Source: an uncultured Alphaproteobacteria bacterium (GTDB lineage Bacteria; Pseudomonadota; Alphaproteobacteria; HIMB59). From it: a stretch of DNA of 33,195 nt. Positions 1 through 9,225 of the stretch are shown one piece after another. Every line of letters starts with the position of its first letter. The first letter of the stretch is position 1. The position numbers and the translations under genes are program-made. Location of the stretch: NCBI GenBank assembly GCA_902543855.1, contig CACBZW010000005.1:1-33195 (forward strand), in the 5' to 3' direction. The notes beneath the pieces were generated by a model that made no database searches, was not told the DNA's origin, and worked only from the letters and a program-made list of their open reading frames with translations.

Positions 1-356
1 CTGCAACTAGCATGACTTATAAAGTTGCTGCCTTAGGTGAGGTTGATGAGAGCGGAAGAAGAAAGCCAGTTGATACAGGTGTTGAAAAACAAATTAAAAG
101 CGACTTAATAATTCAAGCTTTGGGTTTTGAGCCTGAGGATTTAAACCATAATTTTAAAACAAATATTGAATTAACAAGCTGGAAAACAGTTAAAGTTGAT
201 TTTAAAAAGTTTCAAACTAGCAATCCAAAGATTTTTGCTGCTGGGGATATAGTCAGAGGAGCATCTTTAGTAGTGTGGGCTATTCATGATGGCCGCGAAG
301 TTGCGAAATCAATTCATCAATTTTTACAAAATTCAAAAATAAAAAAAGCATCATGA
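1..356 (+). CDS. gltD: Glutamate synthase (NADPH) small subunit, C-terminal part (5' truncated by window)
   Basis: C-terminal end of the beta subunit of bacterial glutamate synthase, which oxidises NADPH on FAD and passes electrons through 4Fe-4S clusters to GltB. The reading frame is open to base 3 with no stop, so the ORF-track Met at base 12 is internal and the gene begins outside the window. Visible signatures are the second dinucleotide-domain segment (LIIQALGFEPED) and the family's FAD-site block FAAGDIVRGASLVVWAI followed by a C-terminal helix. The stop codon overlaps the gltB start as ATGA, so the two are translationally coupled, here in the order gltD-gltB. Identification rests on the C-terminal block; the N-terminal Fe-S and FAD domains cannot be checked. 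Confidence 0.93.
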   Translation, partial: ATSMTYKVAALGEVDESGRRKPVDTGVEKQIKSDLIIQALGFEPEDLNHNFKTNIELTSWKTVKVDFKKFQTSNPKIFAAGDIVRGASLVVWAIHDGREVAKSIHQFLQNSKIKKAS

Positions 357-3300
357 TTGACAAAGAATTAGAACTTTTTAAAAAAAATAGGCAAAAGCTT
401 AAAGAAAATCACATATATAAAGAAAAATATGAACATGATAACTGTGGTGTTGGCTTAGTTGCCTCAATAAAAGGTGAGTCAAGAAGAGATATAGTTGAGA
501 AAGGTATTGAGGCACTTAAAGCTGTATTCCATAGAGGTGCAGTAGATGCTGATGGCAAAACAGGTGATGGTGCTGGTATCATGTTGGAAGTTTCTAACTC
601 ATTCTTTAACAAACAAGTATTAAAAATGGGTCACAGGTCTAGCGAAGATACCATATTAGGTGTTGGAATGATATTTTTGCCAAAAAGAGATTTTGGGGCT
701 CAAGAAAAATGTAGAGCTATAGTCGAATATGAAATTATAAAAGCTGGGATGAATCTCTATGGATGGAGACAGGTTCCTGTAAATACAGAAATTATTGGTG
801 AAAAAGCAAATTATACTAAACCAGAAATTGAACAAATAATTTTTTCACCTAAAGCTTATACACCAGATATTGAAAAGAAACTTTACCTAACTAGAAGAAG
901 AATCGAAAATAAAATTAAATCACAAAGTATCAATGATTTCTATGTTTGTTCCTTATCAACAGAGACAATAGTTTACAAAGGGATGTTTTTGGCTGAACAG
1001 CTATCAGAATTTTATCCTGATTTACTAGATCAAGAATTTAAATCTAAATTTGCTATTTACCATCAAAGATACTCTACAAATACATTTCCTACTTGGTCTT
1101 TAGCTCAACCATTTAGAGTTTTAGCTCATAATGGTGAAATCAACACATTAAAAGGAAATATAAATTGGATGAGTGCTCATGAACCGAGAATTACACATCC
1201 TTTTTTTAATGAAAGGATTAATGATTTAAAACCAATACTCGATCCTGATGCTTCTGACTCTGCGTCTCTTGACGCGGTTTTTGAGCTTCTAGTGCAAACT
1301 GACAGAGACATGCCGATGGCAAAATCTATGATTATTCCTGAATCTTGGTCTAATAGACCTGACTTATCTGATCAATTAAAGGATATGTATGCTTATTGTA
1401 ATGCTGTGATTGAGCCGTGGGATGGACCTGCTGCTGTGTGTGGAAATTTTGGAGATTGGATTATATCTGGAATGGACAGAAACGGATTGAGACCTCTCCG
1501 TTTCATATTAACTAATGATGATCTGCTAATTTCAGGTTCTGAAGTAGGTATGATTAATATCGATGAAAAAAATATTCTAAAAAAAGGAAGAGTAGGACCT
1601 GGTGAATTAATAGCAATTAATTATAAAGAAAATAAATTTTATGAAAGCGATAAATTAAAAGAATTACTTAGTAATCGTAATAACTTCTCAGATTGGAATA
1701 AAAAAACTATAAAATTAGATAATATTTTATCCAAAGATAAAATATATGAACCCTCATTAGAGGAAAAAGATAATGTTTTTCACATAGCTAAATCGTTTAA
1801 TCTTACTCTTGAAACTCTAGATTTAATCTTAGACCCCATGGTTAAAACTGGTCAAGAAGCTATTGGATCAATGGGTGACGATGCACCTTTAAGTGTGCTT
1901 ACGGAAAGATATAGAGGTCTTCACAGTTTTTTTAAACAAAATTTTGCTCAAGTAACTAACCCACCAATCGATAGTCTAAGAGAACAAGTAGTAATGAGTT
2001 TAAAAACTAGGCTTGGAAATTTAGGAAATATCTTAGAACAAGACTCTGAACAATGTAATTTGGTACTTTTAGAGAGTCCATTGTTATTAGATAATGAGTT
2101 AGAAACATTAAAAACTCATTTATCAAAATTTACAACTGAAATTGACTGTACATACAATATTAATGATGAGACTAATTTTTTAAATGAAATTCAGAGAATA
2201 TGCTCCGAGGCTGAGCAAGCAGTGAGATCTGGATCTCAACATTTGATTATAACTGATAATAATATTAATCAAGACAGAATTGCTTTACCGATGATACTTG
2301 CAACAAGCGCTGTACATAGTTACTTAATTAAAAACAATCTTAGAACATTTACTTCACTAAATGTTTCATCAAGAGAGTGTCTTGACGTTCACTACTTTGC
2401 TGTTCTCATAGGTGTTGGAGCTACAACTGTTAACGCATCTCTAGTAGAAAAACTTATCTCATATAGATTTAAAAAAAATATTTATGAAAAGACCGATTAT
2501 CCTCAATTAATTAAAAACTTTAAAAAATCAATAGAAAAGGGTTTAAGAAAGATAATTAGCAAAATGGGTATCTCTGTTATCAGCTCTTATCGTGGTGGGA
2601 GAAACTTTGAAATAATTGGTTTGAGTAGAAGTATGGTAGAAAGTTTTTTTCCAGGTATGTCATCGAGAATATCAGGAATTGGTTTAGATGGTTTAGAAAA
2701 AAGAGTTAGGCGACAGCATGAACAGGCATTTAGATCTAGTAATGTAATTTTAGATATAGGAGGAGAGTATAGATTTAGGGCCAACAGTGAGGTACATGCT
2801 TACGAGGGTGTTTCAATACACATGCTTCAAGAGGCTGTTTCTAAAGACTCATATAACTTATATAAAAAATATACATCAAGGATTTATAGCTCCAAACCAA
2901 TACAAATTAGAGATCTTCTGCAATTTAATGAAAGTAGTAATTCCTTGAATTTAGATAACGTCGAAAGTATTTCTGAAATAAGAAAAAGCTTTGTATCTCC
3001 TGGAATTTCTCTTGGAGCTTTAAGTCCGGAAGCACATGAAACTCTAGCTATAGCTATGAATAGAATTGGATCTAAGTCAGATAGTGGAGAAGGCGGCGAG
3101 GACTCTAGAAGATATACCAAACTTGAAAATGGTGATAATCCAAGTTCAGCAATTAAACAAGTCGCAAGTGGTAGGTTTGGTGTAACAGCTGAATATTTAA
3201 ATAATTGTTCTGAATTAGAAATTAAAATAGCGCAAGGTGCCAAACCCGGAGAGGGGGGTCAGTTACCTGGCTTTAAGGTAACCGATTTAATTGCTAAATT

Positions 3301-4867
3301 AAGACATAGCACAAAAGGCGTAACACTTATCAGTCCTCCACCTCATCATGACATATACTCTATTGAGGACCTAGCTCAACTTATTTATGATTTAAAACAA
3401 ATTAATCCTAAGGCAAAGGTTTGTGTAAAGTTAGTTGCACAGTCGGGGATTGGAACCGTTGCAGCTGGTGTAGCAAAAGCAAAAGCTGATGTAATTTTAG
3501 TATCTGGACACTCTGGAGGCACAGGAGCAAGTCCTCAGTCTAGTATTAAATACGTGGGCCTCCCATGGGAATTGGGTATTAGCGAAGTGCATCAAATTTT
3601 AGCTTTAAATGGTTTAAGAGATAAAGTTCTTCTTAGAACTGATGGAGGTATAAAAACAGGTAAAGACATAGTTATAGCGGCAATCCTTGGTGCAGAGGAA
3701 TATGGAATTGGAACAGCATCATTAGTTGCCATGGGATGTATAATGGTAAGACAGTGTCATTCAAATACATGTCCAGTTGGTGTCTGTACCCAAGACGAAA
3801 AACTTCGTGAAAAATTTGGTGGCACACCTGAAAAAGTTGTGAATTTATTTTCTTTTATTGCTGAAGAGGTAAGAGAAATTCTTGCATCTTTAGGTTATAA
3901 ATCACTAAAAGATATAATTGGAAAAACTGAATTATTATCCCAAATACATTATGGCTCTAGTGATTTAGATAACTTAGATCTAAACCCAATTTTAACAAAA
4001 ATTGATGATGGAAAAATTTATGATTACCACTCTGAAAAAAAACGAAATGATGTCCCCAAAACATTAGACGATCAATTTGAAAAAGATGGTAAAGACTTTA
4101 TTAACTCAGGTCAAAAAATTGAGTTAACTTACAATATTCAAAATACATTAAGAACAATTGGCACCAAGATATCCTCAGTTATTACAAGAAAATACGGTAT
4201 GAACTCTTTGTCTGAAGATCATGTTACTCTAAAGCTTAGAGGTTCTGCTGGCCAATCTTTAGGGGCTTTTGCAGTTCGAGGTCTGACGTTAAAAGTTTTT
4301 GGGGATGCTAATGACTATGTAGGTAAGGGTCTTTCAGGTGGAAAAATTATTGTGCAACCAAGAAACTCATTTGTCCAGCCCAGTCATGAAAATGTTATTA
4401 TTGGAAATGTCACTCTTTATGGTGCCACAGATGGAACTTTATATGCCTCAGGAAAAACTGGTGATAGATTTTGTGTCAGAAACTCAGGTGCTTTAGCTAT
4501 TGTTGAGGGATGTGGTGCTAATGGATGTGAATACATGACAGGTGGCTCAGCAATAATTTTAGGAGATATTGGTGACAATTTTGGAGCAGGAATGACAGGT
4601 GGCTGTGCTTTTATTTATTCAGAACAAAATAATATTTCTGATTTGATGAATATGGAAACTATTGGTTTATATCAGATTGAAAATATAGAGTGGAAAAAAC
4701 ATCTTCTTAAACTATTAAAAGATTTTCAAAAAGAAACTAAATCTAAAAGAGCTGAGTATATTATCGAAAACTTTGACTTTGAAATTCAAAAATTCTTTCA
4801 TGTTGTTCCTGATGAGGTTATTAATAAGCTGGAATATCCTATTACGAAAAAATCAAAAATTGCTTAA
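353..4867 (+). CDS. gltB: Glutamate synthase (NADPH) large subunit
   Basis: Alpha subunit of glutamate synthase; converts glutamine plus 2-oxoglutarate into two glutamates in the cytosol. At 1504 aa it has normal family length. A propeptide of about 30 residues precedes the predicted N-terminal nucleophile Cys31 in HDNCGVGLVA (Ntn-type glutaminase domain, roughly 31-430). A central domain follows, then the FMN synthase barrel (about 810-1180) with GGIKTGKDIVIAAILGAEE, and the 3Fe-4S cysteines C1129, C1135 and C1140 in CIMVRQCHSNTC with the spacing seen in Azospirillum GltB. The C-terminal GXGXG beta-helix (about 1240-1440) is present (GKGLSGGKIIV, GATDGTLYASGKTGDRF). The ATG overlaps the gltD stop by 4 bp, giving coupled translation. 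The gene runs convergently into the next gene with a 4-bp overlap. No damage is seen. Confidence 0.98.
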   Translation: MIDKELELFKKNRQKLKENHIYKEKYEHDNCGVGLVASIKGESRRDIVEKGIEALKAVFHRGAVDADGKTGDGAGIMLEVSNSFFNKQVLKMGHRSSEDTILGVGMIFLPKRDFGAQEKCRAIVEYEIIKAGMNLYGWRQVPVNTEIIGEKANYTKPEIEQIIFSPKAYTPDIEKKLYLTRRRIENKIKSQSINDFYVCSLSTETIVYKGMFLAEQLSEFYPDLLDQEFKSKFAIYHQRYSTNTFPTWSLAQPFRVLAHNGEINTLKGNINWMSAHEPRITHPFFNERINDLKPILDPDASDSASLDAVFELLVQTDRDMPMAKSMIIPESWSNRPDLSDQLKDMYAYCNAVIEPWDGPAAVCGNFGDWIISGMDRNGLRPLRFILTNDDLLISGSEVGMINIDEKNILKKGRVGPGELIAINYKENKFYESDKLKELLSNRNNFSDWNKKTIKLDNILSKDKIYEPSLEEKDNVFHIAKSFNLTLETLDLILDPMVKTGQEAIGSMGDDAPLSVLTERYRGLHSFFKQNFAQVTNPPIDSLREQVVMSLKTRLGNLGNILEQDSEQCNLVLLESPLLLDNELETLKTHLSKFTTEIDCTYNINDETNFLNEIQRICSEAEQAVRSGSQHLIITDNNINQDRIALPMILATSAVHSYLIKNNLRTFTSLNVSSRECLDVHYFAVLIGVGATTVNASLVEKLISYRFKKNIYEKTDYPQLIKNFKKSIEKGLRKIISKMGISVISSYRGGRNFEIIGLSRSMVESFFPGMSSRISGIGLDGLEKRVRRQHEQAFRSSNVILDIGGEYRFRANSEVHAYEGVSIHMLQEAVSKDSYNLYKKYTSRIYSSKPIQIRDLLQFNESSNSLNLDNVESISEIRKSFVSPGISLGALSPEAHETLAIAMNRIGSKSDSGEGGEDSRRYTKLENGDNPSSAIKQVASGRFGVTAEYLNNCSELEIKIAQGAKPGEGGQLPGFKVTDLIAKLRHSTKGVTLISPPPHHDIYSIEDLAQLIYDLKQINPKAKVCVKLVAQSGIGTVAAGVAKAKADVILVSGHSGGTGASPQSSIKYVGLPWELGISEVHQILALNGLRDKVLLRTDGGIKTGKDIVIAAILGAEEYGIGTASLVAMGCIMVRQCHSNTCPVGVCTQDEKLREKFGGTPEKVVNLFSFIAEEVREILASLGYKSLKDIIGKTELLSQIHYGSSDLDNLDLNPILTKIDDGKIYDYHSEKKRNDVPKTLDDQFEKDGKDFINSGQKIELTYNIQNTLRTIGTKISSVITRKYGMNSLSEDHVTLKLRGSAGQSLGAFAVRGLTLKVFGDANDYVGKGLSGGKIIVQPRNSFVQPSHENVIIGNVTLYGATDGTLYASGKTGDRFCVRNSGALAIVEGCGANGCEYMTGGSAIILGDIGDNFGAGMTGGCAFIYSEQNNISDLMNMETIGLYQIENIEWKKHLLKLLKDFQKETKSKRAEYIIENFDFEIQKFFHVVPDEVINKLEYPITKKSKIA

Positions 4868-5586
4868 ATAAATTTCAAAATAGTTTTCAAACTATTCTGG
4901 TCAGAAAGACTGTGATCAGCATTTTTTAAAATTATAGAGGTCAGGTTTTCAAAATGATGTGTTTCTAGTAAGTTATTATTGTATTTAAAAGGAACTGATT
5001 TATCTTTAAATCCATTAAAAATAATAGTCTCACCCTTATATTTTTTTTTTGATTTTTTGATTATCTTCTTTTTACTCCTTTCGAAGAGCTGTTTGGAATA
5101 AAAATAACTGAAATCTTTAGATATTTTTTCTTCAATTATTTTTCCAGATGATATCGATTTTTTTTTCAGCTCATTTAAATTATTCCAAATGATTCTCTCT
5201 GTAAAATCAGGAGCTGGAGCTAAACCTATAAGTTTTTTTATTTTACTTGGATTGGATAGAGCATAGCTCATAGCTACCCATCCACCTAAACTACTTCCGA
5301 TTAAAGTTATATTCTTTGTATTTAAAAAATTAATAATATTACTTAAATCATTAAACCAGTCTTCAACTCCAAATTCATAAATTTTACCACTTGATTTACC
5401 ATGACCTCTAAAATCAAAACTTAAAAAAGATAAATCATTTTTCAAACAGTAATTCCTTAAAAAGTTTGATTTTTTACCATTCATATCTGACATTAATCCA
5501 TGAAGAAAAATAATTGTTTTTTTCCTTCTTTTAAAATATTTGTAGGCTATTTTGTATTTATTATTGATTATTAAAAACTTTGTCAC
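4864..5586 (-). CDS. Alpha/beta hydrolase (serine hydrolase, ABHD10/thioesterase-like)
   Basis: Small cytosolic alpha/beta-fold hydrolase of 240 aa. The oxyanion-hole HG is at 29-30, the nucleophile elbow GSSLGG at 97-102 (Ser99), the acid is probably Asp195 in GFKDKSVP, and the catalytic His225 is in NADHSLSD, so the triad looks intact. FDFRGHGKSSG (about 58-67) is typical of the fold. Size and motifs fit esterases or thioesterases of the ABHD10/YqiA-like group; the substrate cannot be told. The start is GTG at 5586, the only start codon between an in-frame stop at 5608-5610 and the conserved HG, and it overlaps the divergent glycosyltransferase start by 7 bp. No Shine-Dalgarno is visible. 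The stop overlaps the end of gltB by 4 bp. Confidence 0.85.
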   Translation of the reverse strand: MTKFLIINNKYKIAYKYFKRRKKTIIFLHGLMSDMNGKKSNFLRNYCLKNDLSFLSFDFRGHGKSSGKIYEFGVEDWFNDLSNIINFLNTKNITLIGSSLGGWVAMSYALSNPSKIKKLIGLAPAPDFTERIIWNNLNELKKKSISSGKIIEEKISKDFSYFYSKQLFERSKKKIIKKSKKKYKGETIIFNGFKDKSVPFKYNNNLLETHHFENLTSIILKNADHSLSDQNSLKTILKFI

Positions 5587-6719
5587 AGCGTAAAAATAAT
5601 AAAAATCTCAGAGTTTTACAAATAGTTCCTCAATTAAAATTTGGTGGGGTTGAGAGGGGCGTAATTGATATCTTGAGATTTCTTAATAGAAGAAAAATCG
5701 AAAACTATATACTTTGTGAAAACTTTAACCAAGATATAATAAAATCAGAGGAAAAGAAACAAATCTTCACAATAAATTATTATAAATTCAAAAACTTTTT
5801 TAGTTATTTTAAACTAAATGATGAATTAAAAAAAATAATTGATAAAAAAAAAATTAATTTAATTCATATATCATCTAGAGCTCCTGCTTTTATTTTTTAC
5901 AATTTAATAAAAAAAAATAAAAAAATAACCTATATAACCAGTTACCATAATCCTTATAGCGGCAATTCAATTAAAAAATTTTACAACTCATTTTTATGTA
6001 GGGGAAATAAAATTATTTGTAATTCGAAATTTACAAAAAAAAATCTATTAGCTAATTATAACATTAGTGAAAATAAAATAGCTACAATTCCAAGGGGAGT
6101 GGATATTAAATATTTTAATCCAAGCTTACTAACTCTTAAATCCAGAGACGCTTTTAGAGATAAATTAGGCGTCCTTAAAAGTGAGACATTAATTACAATC
6201 CCCTCACGATTTTCAAATTGGAAAGGACACTTGCAGTTAATATTGTTTCTTGTTAATCAGCCAAAATTTATATTACAAAGAATAAAATTATTAATTTTCC
6301 TAAACAAAAATAATAAAATTGAAAAAGAAAATTTACTCAAGCTATGTAATGAAAAAATTTACAAAAAAATAATATTTAATAACCCCACACAAGACATGCG
6401 ATTAATTTATCACTGCTCTGATATAATAGTTAATAATTCATCTAAACCAGAGGGATTTGGAAGGACAATATCTGAGTCTTTAGCAATGAATAAAATTCCA
6501 ATTGGAGTTAATCATGGAGGTGTGAAAGAGCAATTGTATCCTTTTGACAAAAAATTGTTATATAAGTTAAATGATCAATTAAGTTTTAATAAAGCCCTAA
6601 AATATGCAATCAATTTAAAGGAAAAAAATAATTTTAATGGCAGAGATTACGTGTTGAAAAATTATTCTTTGAATACAATGTTAAATTCTACATTAGAAGT
6701 ATATTTAAATGGTTCATAA
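5580..6719 (+). CDS. GT4-family glycosyltransferase (GT-B fold)
   Basis: Retaining glycosyltransferase of family GT4, probably acting at the inner membrane face in LPS or surface-glycan assembly. The N-terminal acceptor domain starts with VLQIVPQLKFGGVERGV, where the GG-E motif is typical of GT4. The C-terminal donor domain carries the EX7E element EGFGRTISES (Glu291 and Glu299) and NHGGVKEQL. Length 379 aa fits. The start is TTG at 5580; no ATG lies upstream of the conserved first strand. It leads three glycosyltransferase genes joined by 8-11 bp overlaps. The protein is unusually Lys/Asn/Ile-rich, as expected for an AT-rich genome. Donor and acceptor sugars are unknown. Confidence 0.85.
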   Translation: MSQRKNNKNLRVLQIVPQLKFGGVERGVIDILRFLNRRKIENYILCENFNQDIIKSEEKKQIFTINYYKFKNFFSYFKLNDELKKIIDKKKINLIHISSRAPAFIFYNLIKKNKKITYITSYHNPYSGNSIKKFYNSFLCRGNKIICNSKFTKKNLLANYNISENKIATIPRGVDIKYFNPSLLTLKSRDAFRDKLGVLKSETLITIPSRFSNWKGHLQLILFLVNQPKFILQRIKLLIFLNKNNKIEKENLLKLCNEKIYKKIIFNNPTQDMRLIYHCSDIIVNNSSKPEGFGRTISESLAMNKIPIGVNHGGVKEQLYPFDKKLLYKLNDQLSFNKALKYAINLKEKNNFNGRDYVLKNYSLNTMLNSTLEVYLNGS

Positions 6720-7596
6720 TAAAAAAATTCTCATTATAAAGCATGGATCTACAGGAGATATATTTATGTCATTTAATGTCTTAAAAAGTATCATAAATCA
6801 TAACCCGAATATTACTATTTGTAGTACCAAAACTGGTTTGAAAACACTTAAATTGTTAAATTGCAATTTTAAAGAAATAAGGGACGATAGAGGAAAATTC
6901 ATTGAGACTATAAAAGTTCTTTTAAAAATTAAAAAAAAAAAATTTGACTATGTTATTGATTTACAGAACTCAACTAGATCTAGTATTTATCTTCTATTTA
7001 TAAAATTGTTTTCTAATGCTAAATCTAATGGAACAAGTTTTTTTTCTTCATTTCGTTATAAATCAAAAAATAATAAAGAACATGTCATAACTGGACTTTA
7101 TAAACAAATTAAACTTTTAAATATTCCAAAAATGCAAAATCATATTTATATGCCTAATAACAAAATTAATCAGGTAATAATCGTACCTGGCAGTTCAAAA
7201 TCTGGTCAATATAAAAGATGGCCATTTGAAAATTACTTGAAAGTTATTGAATATTTAACTAGTAAGAAGATTAGGTGCTATATCATAGGAGGAAAAGATG
7301 AAAAAGATATTGAGAAAATGATACCAACTAATAAATATATAATTAATTTAATTAATAGTTCACCTTGGGACTATGTAAAAAAAATTGCTTTAAAATCAAA
7401 AATTACACTTTCTAATGATACATCTGCAATGCATTTTATAAGTAATTTAAATTTGCCTGTTATTGCAATAATGAAAGATAATATTTATGCATTTAGAAAT
7501 CGGCCTTTAAGCGATAATTCGATTATAATTAAAAATAAAAATATTAACGATATACCTACAAAAAGAGTTATAAAAGCTCTTTCCAAATATGTCTGA
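6709..7596 (+). CDS. GT9-family glycosyltransferase (heptosyltransferase-like)
   Basis: Member of family GT9, the ADP-heptose:LPS heptosyltransferase group. The N-terminal motif IIKHGSTGDIFMSFNVLKSI is the usual GxxGD loop. The donor-binding half shows VPGSSKSGQYKRWPFENY, a GGKDEKD loop (the strand before the sugar-nucleotide site) and SNDTSAMHFISNLNLPVIAI, the family's S/CND(T/S)G-like block. At 295 aa it is slightly short for GT9 (usually 320-350). The ATG lies 11 bp inside the upstream GT4 gene and the stop overlaps the next gene by 8 bp, so translation is coupled. Probably adds a heptose or related sugar to the LPS core; the actual donor is not shown by the sequence. Confidence 0.85.
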   Translation: MVHNKKILIIKHGSTGDIFMSFNVLKSIINHNPNITICSTKTGLKTLKLLNCNFKEIRDDRGKFIETIKVLLKIKKKKFDYVIDLQNSTRSSIYLLFIKLFSNAKSNGTSFFSSFRYKSKNNKEHVITGLYKQIKLLNIPKMQNHIYMPNNKINQVIIVPGSSKSGQYKRWPFENYLKVIEYLTSKKIRCYIIGGKDEKDIEKMIPTNKYIINLINSSPWDYVKKIALKSKITLSNDTSAMHFISNLNLPVIAIMKDNIYAFRNRPLSDNSIIIKNKNINDIPTKRVIKALSKYV

Positions 7597-8662
7597 AGAG
7601 ATAGCTATTTTACCTCCCTTTAAGGAAAAATTTAGTCCGCAAAACTTTGGCTCAGTGTCTCTTTATATTAAGGATATAAATCAGAAATCAAAATTTAAAA
7701 AAAAAATAAAGGTCTACGTTAATATTCGTTCAAAAACTTTCAATGGTTTCAAATCTGTAAACGTACCAAAAAATATAAATCATTTTCTTTTTGGAAAGAA
7801 TATGGGGCATACTAAATCCTTTTTAAAGGTTATTAGAAATAAAGCGCCCAAGATAGTTGAGATACACAATCGTCCAAAATCAGCTTTAGAGATATCTAAA
7901 TCTTTAGCTGAAACAAAAATTTTTTTATTTTATCACAATGATCCTTTATCATTTAAAGAATATTCATCGGTAAAAAAAAGATTACAGATTCTTGATAATT
8001 GCCACCTTATATTTTTTGTAAGTGATTTTTTAAGAAAAAGATTTCTAGAGGGTCTTCCTAAAAATAAGTTTTCAAAATCTAAACTTATCATAATGTATAA
8101 TGGTATTAACCCTATCAAACAATTGCCTTTCAAAAACAAAAAACTATATATAGTTTATGTCGGTGAGCTTGAAAAAAAGAAAGGCTTTGATATTTTCTTG
8201 CAATCAGTCACACAAATTATTGATCAGTTTCCTAATTGGAAGGCCCATATTTTTGGAAAAATTAATTTTAAATTTGAGAATTCACTTAATAAACATGATA
8301 GGGTTATTTTTCACAATTTTAAAAATAATAATTATGTACAAGATTTTTTAAAAAAATCTTCTATATCAGTTATACCCTCAGTTTGGAACGAACCTTTTGG
8401 TAGAACCTTGATCGAGTCAATAAATTCAGGCACTGCAACTATATCATCTAATAAAGGAGGCCTTAGAGAGATAAATAAATATTTTAAAACAATATTATTA
8501 AATAAAATTAATAAAAAAACTATTTACATCGCTTTAAAAAAACTAATAATGTCCAATGATGAAAGATCTTATTACTCTAACAACAACGTTAGCAGAACAC
8601 CTTTTACCTTGAATAAAATCACCTCTAATCTTGATAAACATAGATCTAGAATATTGACCTAG
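7589..8662 (+). CDS. GT4-family glycosyltransferase (RfaG/WaaG-like)
   Basis: Retaining GT-B glycosyltransferase of 357 aa. The C-terminal Glycos_transf_1 domain has YVGELEKKKGFDIFLQS, then the EX7E element EPFGRTLIES (Glu268 and Glu276) and a GGLREI loop. The N-terminal half contains KIVEIHNRPKSALEI and FYHNDPLSF, the HN/HND patterns of bacterial LPS GT4 enzymes. The ATG at 7589 overlaps the preceding GT9 gene by 8 bp. It ends 17 bp before infC, so the glycosyltransferase operon may read through into the translation genes. Likely works with its two neighbours on one oligosaccharide; specificity unknown. Confidence 0.85.
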   Translation: MSEEIAILPPFKEKFSPQNFGSVSLYIKDINQKSKFKKKIKVYVNIRSKTFNGFKSVNVPKNINHFLFGKNMGHTKSFLKVIRNKAPKIVEIHNRPKSALEISKSLAETKIFLFYHNDPLSFKEYSSVKKRLQILDNCHLIFFVSDFLRKRFLEGLPKNKFSKSKLIIMYNGINPIKQLPFKNKKLYIVYVGELEKKKGFDIFLQSVTQIIDQFPNWKAHIFGKINFKFENSLNKHDRVIFHNFKNNNYVQDFLKKSSISVIPSVWNEPFGRTLIESINSGTATISSNKGGLREINKYFKTILLNKINKKTIYIALKKLIMSNDERSYYSNNNVSRTPFTLNKITSNLDKHRSRILT

Positions 8663-8670
8663 TATGAATT

Positions 8671-8676
8671 TATAAT
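8671..8676 (+). promoter_or_regulatory. Perfect TATAAT box just upstream of infC (possible -10)
   Basis: TATAAT lies 3 nt before the TTG start of infC. A transcript from it would begin near 8683, past the TTG and a few bases before an in-frame ATT at 8689. The only -35-like hexamer nearby, TTGACC at 8654-8659, is 11 bp away, too close for sigma-70. TATAAT occurs often by chance in DNA this AT-rich, so this is a weak call. Confidence 0.25.
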
Positions 8677-8679
8677 ATT

Positions 8680-9213
8680 TTGAAAAAAATTAATTTTAGA
8701 AATAACAAAAAACCTTTTCATAGAATCAATTCTCAAATTAAAAATGAAGAAGTAAGAGTTTTAATGGATGATGGTGAACAGCTTGGTGTAATGAAGACAA
8801 TTGAGGCAATAGATTTAGCTAAAAACAGAAAAATGGATTTAGTTGAAATTGCTGCAAGTAATAATCCACCAGTTTGTAAAATAATAGATTATGGAAAATT
8901 CAAGTATCAAGAACAGAAGAAAAAAAACGAGGCCAAAAAAAAACAAAAAACAATAGAAACAAAAGAAATAAAAATAAGACCCGGTACAGGAGAACATGAT
9001 TATCAAGTTAAAATTAAAAATGCACAGAAATTTTTAAAAGGTGGTAATCGTGTCAAATTTAGTTTGAGATATAAGGGTAGGGAAATGGAACACTCTAATC
9101 TAGGTATAGATATGCTTAAAAGGGTTAAAAGTGACTTAGAAGAGCTTATTAGAGTTGAAATGGAACCAAAAATTGAGGGAAGACAAGCATTCCTCGTTGT
9201 TGCACCTAAATAA
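8680..9213 (+). CDS. infC: Translation initiation factor IF-3
   Basis: IF-3 binds the 30S subunit and proofreads start-codon and initiator-tRNA choice. The 177-aa frame has the N-domain (NEEVRVLMDDGEQLGVM to PPVCKIIDYGKFKYQ), a lysine-rich linker (EQKKKNEAKKKQK) and the C-domain (IKIRPGTGEHDY to EGRQAFLVVAPK). The start is uncertain: the track uses TTG at 8680, but in-frame ATT codons occur at 8668, 8677 and 8689, and there is no ATG or GTG between the upstream in-frame stop (8665-8667) and Met29, which lies inside the conserved N-domain. A rare start fits the known AUU-based autoregulation of infC in E. coli. No Shine-Dalgarno is clear. Followed by rpmI and rplT as in most bacteria. Confidence 0.95.
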   Translation: MKKINFRNNKKPFHRINSQIKNEEVRVLMDDGEQLGVMKTIEAIDLAKNRKMDLVEIAASNNPPVCKIIDYGKFKYQEQKKKNEAKKKQKTIETKEIKIRPGTGEHDYQVKIKNAQKFLKGGNRVKFSLRYKGREMEHSNLGIDMLKRVKSDLEELIRVEMEPKIEGRQAFLVVAPK

Positions 9214-9225
9214 ATTTTATGATAC

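Noticed and set aside
2884-3243. Minus-strand ORF of 119 aa inside gltB
   Set aside because: Shadow frame opposite a highly conserved part of GltB; no recognisable domain or ribosome site.
8654-8676. TTGACC plus TATAAT as a complete promoter for infC
   Set aside because: The spacer is only 11 bp, too short for sigma-70; only the -10-like box was kept, at low confidence.
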